A stretch of DNA of 10,520 nucleotides from Terrimesophilobacter sp044508495 (GCA_044508495.1 JBIQHP010000072.1:1-10520), one strand, 5' to 3'. Positions 1 to 5,644 are shown, numbered from the stretch's first letter. Translations and numbers: made by a program. Notes: generated by a model not told the origin, from the sequence alone.

Positions 1-1031
1 GGGTTGAAGGTGATCGCGACATAGAAGTAGGTGAAGCCGATGTTGAGCAGGAAGTAGACGAGCATGTACAGGGGACTGTCGCCCGAGCGCAGGTTGTCAT
101 TGATCCAGGTGACCCACAACGCGGGCACCTCGCCGGGCGCCGGCTGGTTGAACTGCGCGACGAGCATGGGCAGATAGAGCAGGCTCGAGGCGAAGATGAC
201 CGGGATGACGCCCGCCATGTTGACCTTGATCGGGATGTAGGTGTTGTTGCCGCCGTAGGTGCGCCGGCCGACCATCCGTTTCGCGTACTGCACCGGGATC
301 CGCCGCTGCGACTGCTCGACGAAGACGACGAGGGTCATGATCACGAGCCCGAGCACGAGCACGAGCAGGAACGCCTCGAAGCCCCTGGCGACCGCGATGC
401 CCCACAGGGCGGTGGGGAAGGTGGCAGCGATCGAGATGAAGATCAGCAGTGACATGCCGTTGCCGATGCCGCGCTCGGTGATGAGCTCGCCCATCCACAT
501 GATGAGGCCGGTGCCTGCGGTCATGGTGATGACCATGAGCAGGATCGCGTACCAGGCGTCGTTGCTCAGGAGCTGACTGCACTCGGGGGTTCCGGTCGAG
601 CTCGGGAAGAGCGCACCGCTGCGCGCGACCGTGATGAGCGTCGTCGACTGCAGGACCGCGAGGCCGATCGTGAGGTAGCGGGTGTACTGGGTGAGCTTGC
701 CCTGCCCGGCCTGGCCCTCCTTGTAGAGGGTGTCGAAGTGCGGGATGACGACGCGCAGCAGTTGCACGATGATCGACGCGGTGATGTACGGCATGATGCC
801 GAGCGCGAAGATCGACAGCTGCAGGAGCGCCCCGCCGCTGAAGAGGTTGACGAGGTCGTAGAGCCCGGTCGTGCCCGCGTTGTTGTTGAGGCAGATCTGC
901 ACGTTGCGGTAGTCGATGAAGGGCGTCGGAATGAACGACCCGAGCCGGAACAGCGCGACGACGCCCAGCGTGAAGCCGATCTTCCTTCGAAGATCTGGCG
1001 TGCGGAAGATCCGCATGATTGCGCCGAACAC
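1..1031 (-). CDS. secY: Protein translocase subunit SecY (3' end cut off by the window edge)
   Basis: SecY forms the protein-conducting channel of the Sec translocon in the cytoplasmic membrane, with SecE and SecG, and works with SecA or the ribosome. About 343 of roughly 430-440 residues are visible. The N terminus runs FGAIMRIFRTPDLRRKIGFT into the first membrane segment (about residues 17-38). The periplasmic plug region follows, then IMPYITASIIVQLL and the YLTIGLAVLQS segment. The conserved WMGELITERGIGNG stretch and the cytoplasmic EQSQRRIPVQYAKRMVG loop come later. I chose the GTG start at 1031 because a perfect AGGAGG lies 4 nt upstream and actinobacterial SecY proteins start this way; an in-frame ATG at 1016 has the same AGGAGG 19 nt away, too far. 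It lies 108 nt after rplO, as usual for the last part of a spc operon. The C-terminal membrane segments are outside the window. Confidence 0.97.
   Translation of the reverse strand, partial: MFGAIMRIFRTPDLRRKIGFTLGVVALFRLGSFIPTPFIDYRNVQICLNNNAGTTGLYDLVNLFSGGALLQLSIFALGIMPYITASIIVQLLRVVIPHFDTLYKEGQAGQGKLTQYTRYLTIGLAVLQSTTLITVARSGALFPSSTGTPECSQLLSNDAWYAILLMVITMTAGTGLIMWMGELITERGIGNGMSLLIFISIAATFPTALWGIAVARGFEAFLLVLVLGLVIMTLVVFVEQSQRRIPVQYAKRMVGRRTYGGNNTYIPIKVNMAGVIPVIFASSLLYLPMLVAQFNQPAPGEVPALWVTWINDNLRSGDSPLYMLVYFLLNIGFTYFYVAITFN
975..999 (-). other. Inverted repeat (candidate RNA hairpin) early in secY
   Basis: In the mRNA, GATCTTC and GAAGATC pair perfectly (7 bp) around a GAAG loop, and the stem extends by GCC/GGC past one bulged A. 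It falls at about codons 11-19 of secY, just before the first membrane segment. The codons in it include CCA, GAT, CTT, CGA and AGG, unusual in this GC-rich cluster. The inverted repeat is seen directly; any role in translation is inference. Confidence 0.5.
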
Positions 1032-1035
1032 GGGG

Positions 1036-1041
1036 CCTCCT
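1036..1041 (-). promoter_or_regulatory. Ribosome binding site of secY
   Basis: On the minus strand this reads AGGAGG, a full match to the anti-Shine-Dalgarno, 4 nt before the GTG at 1031. The spacing is slightly short but decides the start in favour of GTG over the in-frame ATG at 1016. Confidence 0.75.
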
Positions 1042-1063
1042 GAGTTTACGGGTAGTGCGGTTC

Positions 1064-1085
1064 CGGCGGTCCTTGCGGACTACCG
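1064..1085 (-). other. Candidate RNA hairpin with GCAA tetraloop upstream of secY
   Basis: The transcript reads CGGTAGTCC, then GCAA, then GGACCGCCG. The arms form eight pairs (one G-U) with a single A-C mismatch, closed by a GNRA-type loop. It is in the rplO-secY gap, 22 nt before the secY ribosome binding site. Its 5' arm can instead pair with ACTACC further downstream (about 1051-1056), giving an alternative fold. Function is unknown. Confidence 0.45.
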
Positions 1086-1114
1086 TGACGGCCACGACCT
1101 ATCGGCAGGGTGTT

Positions 1115-1134
1115 CCGGATGGCGAGCCATCCGG
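1115..1134 (-). other. Perfect hairpin just after the rplO stop codon
   Basis: CCGGATGG and CCATCCGG pair perfectly over 8 bp around a 4-nt loop, starting 5 nt after the rplO TGA. No run of T follows in the transcript, so it is not a classical intrinsic terminator. It could be a partial terminator of the T-less kind reported in actinobacteria, a 3'-end stabiliser of the upstream mRNA, or a processing site. Confidence 0.5.
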
Positions 1135-1139
1135 CCTGC

Positions 1140-1955
1140 TCACTTGACCGAGCCGCCCGCGGCGAGGATCTTCTGCTCCGCTGAGCCGGAGACCTTGTCC
1201 ACCGCAACATTCAGCTTAACGTCAATCTCGCCGGCCCCGAGAACCTTGACCTTCTCGTTCTTGCGCACCGCACCCTTCGCGACGAGGTCCTCGATCGTGA
1301 CATCGCCGCCCTTCGGATACAGCTCGGCGAGACGCTCGAGGTTCACGACCTGGTACTCGACGCGGAACGGGTTCGTGAACCCGCGCAGCTTCGGAGTGCG
1401 CATGACGCTGTTGAGGTTTCCGCCCTCGAGTCCGACGCGGACCTGGTAGCGGGCCTTCGTGCCCTTGGTACCGCGACCGGCCGTCTTGCCCTTCGAGCCC
1501 TCACCGCGTCCCACGCGGGTCTTCGCCGTCTTGGCGCCCGGCGCGGGACGAAGATGATGCACCTTGAGCACCTGGGGACGGACGACATCCTCGGACTTCG
1601 CCTTCTTCGCCGGAGCGCTCGCGGGCTTCGCCGCCGGCGTCTTGGCCGCGGGGGCCTTCGCAGCCGGCTTCGCCACTGCCTTGGGAGCAGCGTCCTTGGG
1701 CGCAGCAGCCTTCGCGGGGCTGCTCGAGGAAGCTGCGGCCTTCGCCGGAGCCTTCTTCTCGGCGGCCGGCTTCGACGCGGCAGCCTTGGGAGCAGCGGCT
1801 TTGGCGGCAGCGGCTTTCGGCGCGGCGGCCCTGGGCGCAGCAGCTTTGGCGGCCGGCTTCTTCTCGGGTGCGGCCTTGGAAGCTGCGGCCTTCGGGGCAG
1901 CGGCCTTCGCCGGAGCCTTCTTCGCCGGCGTATTCTTGGGGGCTTCGTCAGCCAT
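1140..1955 (-). CDS. rplO: 50S ribosomal protein L15 with long Lys/Ala/Pro N-terminal tail
   Basis: L15 is a late-assembly protein of the large subunit that contacts 23S rRNA. The conserved part covers about residues 124-271 and opens with VLKVHHLRPAPGAKT, then the Gly/Lys/Arg-rich GRGEGSKGKTAGRGTKGTKAR, then GLEGGN and the C-terminal domain with LAAGGSVK. That core matches the usual length of about 145-150 residues. Residues 1-123 are low-complexity, repeats such as PKAAA, AKAAA and EKKAPAKAAA, resembling histone H1-like tails. The tail uses AAA, GCT, GCA and even AGG codons more freely than neighbouring genes. The ATG at 1955 overlaps the rpmD TAA by 1 nt, which supports the long form. Tails of this kind occur on actinobacterial ribosomal proteins, but this one is long. 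Identity is certain; the function of the tail is unknown. Confidence 0.97.
   Translation of the reverse strand: MADEAPKNTPAKKAPAKAAAPKAAASKAAPEKKPAAKAAAPRAAAPKAAAAKAAAPKAAASKPAAEKKAPAKAAASSSSPAKAAAPKDAAPKAVAKPAAKAPAAKTPAAKPASAPAKKAKSEDVVRPQVLKVHHLRPAPGAKTAKTRVGRGEGSKGKTAGRGTKGTKARYQVRVGLEGGNLNSVMRTPKLRGFTNPFRVEYQVVNLERLAELYPKGGDVTIEDLVAKGAVRKNEKVKVLGAGEIDVKLNVAVDKVSGSAEQKILAAGGSVK
1595..1943 (-). repeat. In-frame repeat tract encoding the L15 tail
   Basis: The tract consists of degenerate short repeats coding for KAAAP-like units. A 24-nt stretch occurs exactly at 1735-1758 and again at 1900-1923, 165 nt apart. A 17-nt stretch occurs at 1728-1744 and 1878-1894, 150 nt apart. Both distances are multiples of three, so recombination or slippage between copies would change tail length without breaking the frame. 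Confidence 0.75.
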
Positions 1956-2137
1956 TAGTCAATCTCCTCGACTTTCACCAGGTGAGCGACCGTGCGGACG
2001 TAGCCGCGGTTCTGCGAGTTGTCCTCGCGCACCACGACATCGCCGATGCGCCTGAGCCCGAGGCTCCGGAGCGTGTCGCGCTGGTTCTGCTTCTCACTGA
2101 TCTTCGACTTGATCTGGGTCACCTTGAGGCGCGCCAT
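1955..2137 (-). CDS. rpmD: 50S ribosomal protein L30
   Basis: L30 is a small large-subunit protein with a ferredoxin-like fold; it is 60 residues here, the normal bacterial size. The sequence starts MARLKVTQIKSKISEKQNQR, and the conserved LGLRRIGD stretch follows at residues 26-33. The C terminus is RTVAHLVKVEEID. The ATG at 2137 shares one base with the rpsE TGA, and its own TAA shares one base with the rplO ATG, so it sits between two interlocked junctions and is probably translated by coupling. A longer upstream reading in this frame would overlap rpsE and has no support. Confidence 0.97.
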   Translation of the reverse strand: MARLKVTQIKSKISEKQNQRDTLRSLGLRRIGDVVVREDNSQNRGYVRTVAHLVKVEEID

Positions 2138-2886
2138 CAGACACCTGCCTTCTCGGCCGAAGCCTTCGCCGTCGCAGCCTGGATCCGCAGGATCTGTGCC
2201 GGGACGACGTGCTCGATGGAGAGACCCCGGCGCCCGGCGACCGAGCTCGGCTCCTCGAGCTGCTTCAGCGCCGCGACGGTCGCGTGGACGATGTTGATCG
2301 TGTTCGACGATCCGAGCGACTTGCTCAGGACGTCGTGGATGCCGGCGCACTCGAGCACCGCGCGCACCGGGCCGCCGGCGATGACACCGGTACCCGCTGC
2401 CGCGGGGCGGAGCAGGACGACACCGGCCGCGGCCTCGCCCTGGACGGGGTGCGGGATGCTGTTGCCGACGCGGGGAACGCGGAAGAAGTTCTTCTTCGCC
2501 TCCTCGACGCCCTTGGAGATCGCGGTCGGGACCTCGCGGGCCTTGCCGTAGCCGACGCCGACGAGGCCGTTGCCGTCGCCCACGACGACGAGCGCCGTGA
2601 AGCTGAACCGACGGCCGCCCTTGACGACCTTCGACACCCGGTTGATCGTGACGACGCGCTCGAGGAACTGGCTCTTGTCGGAGTCACGGCTCCCGCGCTG
2701 CTGGTTGGGGTTGCGCTCGCGACCACCCCGACGGGCCTCGCGAGGCTCGCTGGCGGCATCCGCCTCCTCGGCCACGGGGGCCGCGGTCTCCGCAGGCTCC
2801 GTGGTCTCCGGGGCCGCGGTCGTCTCGACCTCGGTCGCTTCTGCGGTCACGTGCTGCTCCTTGTCGTTGGTGCTCTCGTCGCTCAC
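2137..2886 (-). CDS. rpsE: 30S ribosomal protein S5 with acidic N-terminal tail
   Basis: S5 lies near the decoding centre and mRNA entry, affects fidelity and forms part of the spectinomycin site. At 249 residues it is much longer than the roughly 165-residue E. coli protein. Residues 1-50 are rich in Glu, Thr, Ala and Pro; residues 51-70 are an Arg/Gly/Asn linker. The core starts near KSQFLERVVTINRVSKVVKG, with the spectinomycin-site loop at about residues 82-92, then FSFTALVVVGDGNGLVGVGY and the C-terminal GTGVIAGGPVRAVLE and SSNTINIV motifs. The start is GTG at 2886, overlapping the rplR TGA as GTGA. No residue loss typical of spectinomycin resistance is evident by eye. Identity is certain; the exact start is likely. 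Confidence 0.97.
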   Translation of the reverse strand: MSDESTNDKEQHVTAEATEVETTAAPETTEPAETAAPVAEEADAASEPREARRGGRERNPNQQRGSRDSDKSQFLERVVTINRVSKVVKGGRRFSFTALVVVGDGNGLVGVGYGKAREVPTAISKGVEEAKKNFFRVPRVGNSIPHPVQGEAAAGVVLLRPAAAGTGVIAGGPVRAVLECAGIHDVLSKSLGSSNTINIVHATVAALKQLEEPSSVAGRRGLSIEHVVPAQILRIQAATAKASAEKAGV

Positions 2887-3254
2887 AGGTCCAGCCCACC
2901 CTCTCGAGCTCCTTCGGCGATCGCGGCGACGCGACCGGCGTAGCGGCTGCCGCCGCGGTCGAAGACGACCGCGGCGATGCCGGCCTTCTTCGCGCGCTCC
3001 GCGACGAGCTCGCCGACCTTGCGGGCCTTGGCGGTCTTGTCGGCGGACAGGCCGCGGAGATCCGTCTCCATGGTCGAGGCCGAGACAAGAGTACGACCCT
3101 TGCTGTCGTCGACGACCTGCACGAAGACGTGGCGCGCGGACCGCGTGACGACGAGACGCGGACGTGCCTCGGTGCCGGCGATCTTCTTGCGGAGACGGGC
3201 GTGCCGGCGGTCCTTCGCCGCGGACTTGCTCTTTCCCCTGGTTCCTGTAGCCAT
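2883..3254 (-). CDS. rplR: 50S ribosomal protein L18
   Basis: L18 binds 5S rRNA with L5 and helps place it in the central protuberance. The protein is 123 residues, close to the family norm. It has a basic N terminus (KSKSAAKDRRHARLRKKI), the RPRLVVTRSARHVFVQVVDD strand region, and the conserved VVFDRGGSRYAGRV motif near residues 95-108. The ATG at 3254 is 2 nt after the rplF stop. The TGA overlaps the rpsE GTG by 4 nt (GTGA), a typical coupled junction. The ribosome binding site is weak (GGAAAGG in the end of rplF). Confidence 0.97.
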   Translation of the reverse strand: MATGTRGKSKSAAKDRRHARLRKKIAGTEARPRLVVTRSARHVFVQVVDDSKGRTLVSASTMETDLRGLSADKTAKARKVGELVAERAKKAGIAAVVFDRGGSRYAGRVAAIAEGAREGGLDL

Positions 3255-3256
3255 GC

Positions 3257-3793
3257 TTACTTACCAGCCTTTCCGGCCTTGCGGCGGACGACCTCGCCCG
3301 CGTACCGCACGCCCTTGCCCTTGTAGGGCTCCGGCTTGCGCAGCTTGCGGATGTTCGCCGCGACCTCGCCGACCTGCTGCTTGTCGATGCCGTGCACCGC
3401 GAGCTTGGTGTTGCCCTCGATGGAGAAGGTGATGCCGGCGGGCGGATCGACGGTGATGGAGTGCGAGTAGCCGAGGGCGAACTCGAGCGAGCTGCCCTTC
3501 TGCGCCACCCGGTAACCGGTCCCGACGATCTCGAGGCCCTTGGAGTAGCCCTCGGTCACGCCGATGATCTGATTGTGGATGAGGGTGCGGGTCAGGCCGT
3601 GAAGCGACCGCGACTCGCGCTCGTCGTCCGGACGGGTGACGAGCACCTGGCCGTCTTCGAGCCTGACCTCGATGGGACTCGCGACCGTGAGGCTCAGCTC
3701 GCCCTTGGGTCCCTTGACCGTGACGGCCGAGCCGTCGATCGTGACGTCGACGCCCGCAGGGACGTCGATCGGAAGTCTTCCAATACGCGACAT
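3257..3793 (-). CDS. rplF: 50S ribosomal protein L6
   Basis: L6 sits near the factor-binding region of the large subunit, close to the sarcin-ricin loop. It is 178 residues, the standard size, with the two tandem L6 domains: MSRIGRLPIDVPAGVDVTID and VTVKGPKGELS begin the first, and LEIVGTGYRV with YSHSITVDPPAGI the second. The C-terminal signature RKPEPYKGKGVRYAGEVVRR is intact. The ATG at 3793 follows the rpsH TAG by 6 nt. I see no good Shine-Dalgarno in the last bases of rpsH, so translation probably depends on coupling to rpsH. Confidence 0.98.
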   Translation of the reverse strand: MSRIGRLPIDVPAGVDVTIDGSAVTVKGPKGELSLTVASPIEVRLEDGQVLVTRPDDERESRSLHGLTRTLIHNQIIGVTEGYSKGLEIVGTGYRVAQKGSSLEFALGYSHSITVDPPAGITFSIEGNTKLAVHGIDKQQVGEVAANIRKLRKPEPYKGKGVRYAGEVVRRKAGKAGK

Positions 3794-3799
3794 GACCGG

Positions 3800-4198
3800 C
3801 TACCACACGTAGGCGAGGACTTCCCCACCCACGCCCTTCTCTGAGGCCTGGCGGTCCGTGAGCAGACCGGAGGAGGTGGACAGGATGGCGACGCCGAGAC
3901 CGCCGAGAACGCGGGGGATCTCGGTCGACTTCGCGTACACGCGCAGGCCGGGCTTCGAGACGCGCTTGATGCCGGCGATGGAGCGCTCGCGGTTCGGCCC
4001 GTACTTGAGGTCGATCGTGAGCGTCGAGCCGACGCGTGCGGGCTCGACCTTCCACCCCGTGATGTAGCCCTCGGACTTGAGGATCTCGGAGATGTGGGTC
4101 TTGAGCTTGCTGCTCGGCATCGACACGGTCTCGTGGTACGCCGAGTTCGCGTTGCGCAGTCTGGTCAGCAGGTCTGCGACCGGATCTGTCATTGTCAT
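3800..4198 (-). CDS. rpsH: 30S ribosomal protein S8
   Basis: S8 is a primary 16S rRNA binder in the platform; in E. coli it also represses spc-operon translation by binding mRNA near the rplE start. It is 132 residues, the normal size. It contains DPVADLLTRLRNAN, GLRVYAKSTEIPRVLGGLG and the C-terminal STSSGLLTDRQASEKGVGGE motif that contacts RNA. Two in-frame ATGs are possible, 4198 and 4192; I chose 4198 because AGGA lies 8 nt upstream and MTMTDPVADLL is a familiar actinobacterial start. A 94-nt gap without a gene separates it from rplE, where rpsN often sits. Confidence 0.97.
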   Translation of the reverse strand: MTMTDPVADLLTRLRNANSAYHETVSMPSSKLKTHISEILKSEGYITGWKVEPARVGSTLTIDLKYGPNRERSIAGIKRVSKPGLRVYAKSTEIPRVLGGLGVAILSTSSGLLTDRQASEKGVGGEVLAYVW

Positions 4199-4292
4199 GA
4201 TGGTTTTCCTGTTTCTCGTCCGGTTTCGACATCCGTTACACGGGTGCCGACCTGGTCGATCGGTTACTGCTCGTGGTTGTTACTGGTGGTTG
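4199..4292 (-). other. Gap between rplE and rpsH with no rpsN gene
   Basis: These 94 nt are too short for S14 (61 residues in the zinc-binding form, about 100 in the long form) and no frame shows an S14-like motif. The upstream part holds a 13-nt tandem repeat. The middle can form two weak 4-bp hairpins (CCGT/ACGG and CGAC/GTCG). The last bases carry the AGGA ribosome binding site of rpsH. Confidence 0.8.
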
Positions 4293-4299
4293 TTACTGG
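4261..4299 (-). repeat. 13-nt tandem repeat with stop codons in three frames
   Basis: On the plus strand TGGTTGTTACTGG occurs twice back to back (4274-4286, 4287-4299), and a degenerate third unit follows at 4261-4273. Each unit gives TAA on the minus strand: 4293-4295 (the rplE stop), 4280-4282 and 4264-4266. They fall in three different frames, so any ribosome leaving rplE meets a stop. Confidence 0.8.
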
Positions 4300-4904
4300 T
4301 CGGCGGTCTCGGTGCTGCGGAAGGGGAAGCCGAGCGCCTTGAGGAGCGCACGACCCTCGTCGTCGTTCTTCGCCGTGGTCACGACGGTGATGTCGAACCC
4401 GCGGACGCGGTCGATCTTGTCCTGGTCGATCTCGTGGAACATCGCCTGCTCGTTGAGACCGAAGGTGTAGTTGCCGTGGCCGTCGAACTGGCGGTCGGAC
4501 AGACCGCGGAAGTCGCGGATGCGGGGAAGGGCGAGCGTCAGCAGACGGTCGAGGAACTCCCACGCCCGGTCGCCGCGCAGCGTGACGTGCGCGCCGATCG
4601 GCTGGCCCTCGCGCAGCTTGAACTGGGCGATCGACTTGCGGGCGGCGGTCACCTGCGGCTTCTGGCCGGTGATGGCCGCGAGGTCGCGCACGGCGCCGTC
4701 GATGATCTTGCCGTCGCGGGCGGCCTCGCCGACACCCGTGTTCACGACGATCTTCACGAGGTTCGGAACCTGGTGGATGTTCGTGAACCCGAAGTCCTTC
4801 TTCAACTGCGCCGAGATGTCGGCCTGGTACTTCTGCTTGAGGCGCGGCTTGACCGGAGAAGACGGCGCTGCGGCAGGCGCGCTGGCAGTTGCGGTGTCAG
4901 TCAT
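4293..4904 (-). CDS. rplE: 50S ribosomal protein L5
   Basis: L5 binds 5S rRNA and the P-site tRNA elbow in the central protuberance. It is 203 residues against about 179 in E. coli; the difference is an Ala/Ser/Pro/Thr-rich N-terminal extension (about residues 1-20). The core starts near RLKQKYQADISAQLKKDFG. The conserved VVNTGVGEA, ITGQKPQVTAARKSIAQFKL and REGQPIGAHVTLRG motifs follow. The C terminus has GFDITVVTTAKNDDEGRALL. The ATG at 4904 overlaps the rplX TAA by 1 nt. GAGG sits about 8 nt upstream but in the loop of a small predicted hairpin (4907-4920). Identity is certain. Confidence 0.98.
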   Translation of the reverse strand: MTDTATASAPAAAPSSPVKPRLKQKYQADISAQLKKDFGFTNIHQVPNLVKIVVNTGVGEAARDGKIIDGAVRDLAAITGQKPQVTAARKSIAQFKLREGQPIGAHVTLRGDRAWEFLDRLLTLALPRIRDFRGLSDRQFDGHGNYTFGLNEQAMFHEIDQDKIDRVRGFDITVVTTAKNDDEGRALLKALGFPFRSTETADQ

Positions 4905-5254
4905 TACAGGTCCTCACCTGAGCTCTTGGAGTAGCGGACGCGAACCGTCCGGCCCTCGGCGTTCTTCTCGACGCGGAAAGCCACCCGGGTCGGCTTCTTG
5001 GTCTTGGGGTCGACGAGCGCGACGTTGGAGATGTGGATGGGGGCCTCGAAGGTCTCGAGACCGCCCGTCGTGGTCCCGCGAGGGGTCTGGCCGACGCGGG
5101 TGTGCTTCGTGACGAAGTTCACTCCCTCGACGATGACCCGGTTCTTCTCGACGAAGACCTCCTTGACGCGACCCTGCTTCCCGCGGTCCCCTCCGCGGGC
5201 CTGCGTGGCTCCGCTGATGACCTGGACGAGATCGCCCTTCCTGATCTTCGCCAT
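4904..5254 (-). CDS. rplX: 50S ribosomal protein L24
   Basis: L24 is an assembly-initiating protein of the large subunit near the exit tunnel. It is 116 residues, a little longer than the E. coli protein (about 104). The N-terminal KOW domain is clear: KIRKGDLVQVISGATQARGG followed by DRGKQGRVKEVF (about residues 3-36). Then come VEGVNFVTKHTR, the ETFEAPIHISNVALVDPKTK stretch and a C-terminal strand TRVAFRVEKN. The ATG at 5254 lies 2 nt after the rplN TAG, with GGAGG about 11 nt upstream inside rplN. Its own TAA overlaps the rplE start by 1 nt. Confidence 0.98.
   Translation of the reverse strand: MAKIRKGDLVQVISGATQARGGDRGKQGRVKEVFVEKNRVIVEGVNFVTKHTRVGQTPRGTTTGGLETFEAPIHISNVALVDPKTKKPTRVAFRVEKNAEGRTVRVRYSKSSGEDL
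4907..4920 (-). other. Small hairpin at the rplX-rplE junction with GAGG in the loop
   Basis: The transcript reads CAGGT, GAGG, ACCTG: a perfect 5-bp stem whose 4-nt loop is the likely Shine-Dalgarno of rplE. It ends 2 nt before the TAATG overlap. In E. coli, S8 represses the spc operon by binding near the rplE start, so the position is suggestive. The structure itself is short and could be chance. Confidence 0.35.
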
Positions 5255-5256
5255 GA

Positions 5257-5625
5257 CTAAATGACCTCCGGTGCCAGCGAGATGATCTTCATGAACTTCT
5301 TGTCGCGAAGCTCACGGCCGACCGGCCCGAAGATGCGGGTACCCCGGGGGTCCCCGTCCGCCTTCAGGATCACGGCGGCGTTCTCGTCGAACTTGATGTA
5401 GGAGCCGTCCGGTCGACGGGTCTCCTTCCTGGTACGGACGATGACGGCCTTGACGACCTCGCCCTTCTTCACGTTCCCACCCGGGATCGCATCCTTGACC
5501 GTCGCGACGATCACGTCGCCGAGGCCGGCGTAACGCCGCCCCGAGCCGCCGAGAACGCGAATCGTGAGGAGCTCCTTGGCGCCGGTGTTGTCGGCGACCT
5601 TGACTCTGGATTCCTGCTGAAGCAT
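5257..5625 (-). CDS. rplN: 50S ribosomal protein L14
   Basis: L14 lies on the subunit interface and makes a bridge to 16S rRNA. It is 122 residues, the invariant family length. It starts MLQQESRVKVADNTGAKEL, carries IRVLGGSGRRYAGLGDVIVA, then KKGEVVKAVIVRTRKETRRP, the FDENAAVIL strand and RGTRIFGPVGRELRDKKFMK. The ATG at 5625 is preceded by AAAGG (5634-5638). It is the first gene of the spc block and follows rpsQ by 38 nt, an AT-richer spacer whose upstream part is one arm of a strong inverted repeat. No convincing promoter is visible in the spacer. Confidence 0.98.
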   Translation of the reverse strand: MLQQESRVKVADNTGAKELLTIRVLGGSGRRYAGLGDVIVATVKDAIPGGNVKKGEVVKAVIVRTRKETRRPDGSYIKFDENAAVILKADGDPRGTRIFGPVGRELRDKKFMKIISLAPEVI

Positions 5626-5644
5626 GGTTTCTACCTTTACATTT

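Noticed and set aside
822..1042. CAGGAGCGCCCC at 822-833 complementary (one bulge) to GGGGCCTCCTG at 1032-1042 over the secY ribosome binding site
   Set aside because: The pairing spans about 200 nt of translated mRNA and such matches arise often by chance in GC-rich DNA; only conservation would make it credible.
1044..1057. TAAACT before secY as a -10 box
   Set aside because: No -35-like hexamer lies at suitable spacing, and a start there would leave only a few bases before the ribosome binding site.
97..1095. Long minus-strand frame over secY giving an Arg/His-rich protein
   Set aside because: It is the wrong frame of secY; the correct frame gives clear SecY sequence from 1031 to the window edge.
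1564..2055. Plus-strand Ala/Gly-rich frame opposite rplO that looks like a hydrophobic repeat protein
   Set aside because: It is the antisense of the Lys/Ala/Pro tail repeats of L15; the repeat pattern comes from the sense gene.
3261..4232. Frame starting with ATG at 4232 in the rplE-rpsH gap
   Set aside because: It runs out of frame through rpsH and rplF, with a composition typical of a shadow and no S14-like motif.
5338..5356. Run of G and C in rplN (CCCCGGGGG) as a structural or terminator element
   Set aside because: It codes for the conserved GDPRGTRIFGP segment of L14 and is explained by amino-acid and GC constraints.
5637..5642. ATG directly followed by TAA upstream of rplN as a minimal start-stop element
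   Set aside because: Six bases in an AT-rich spacer are easily chance, and no ribosome binding site is placed for it.
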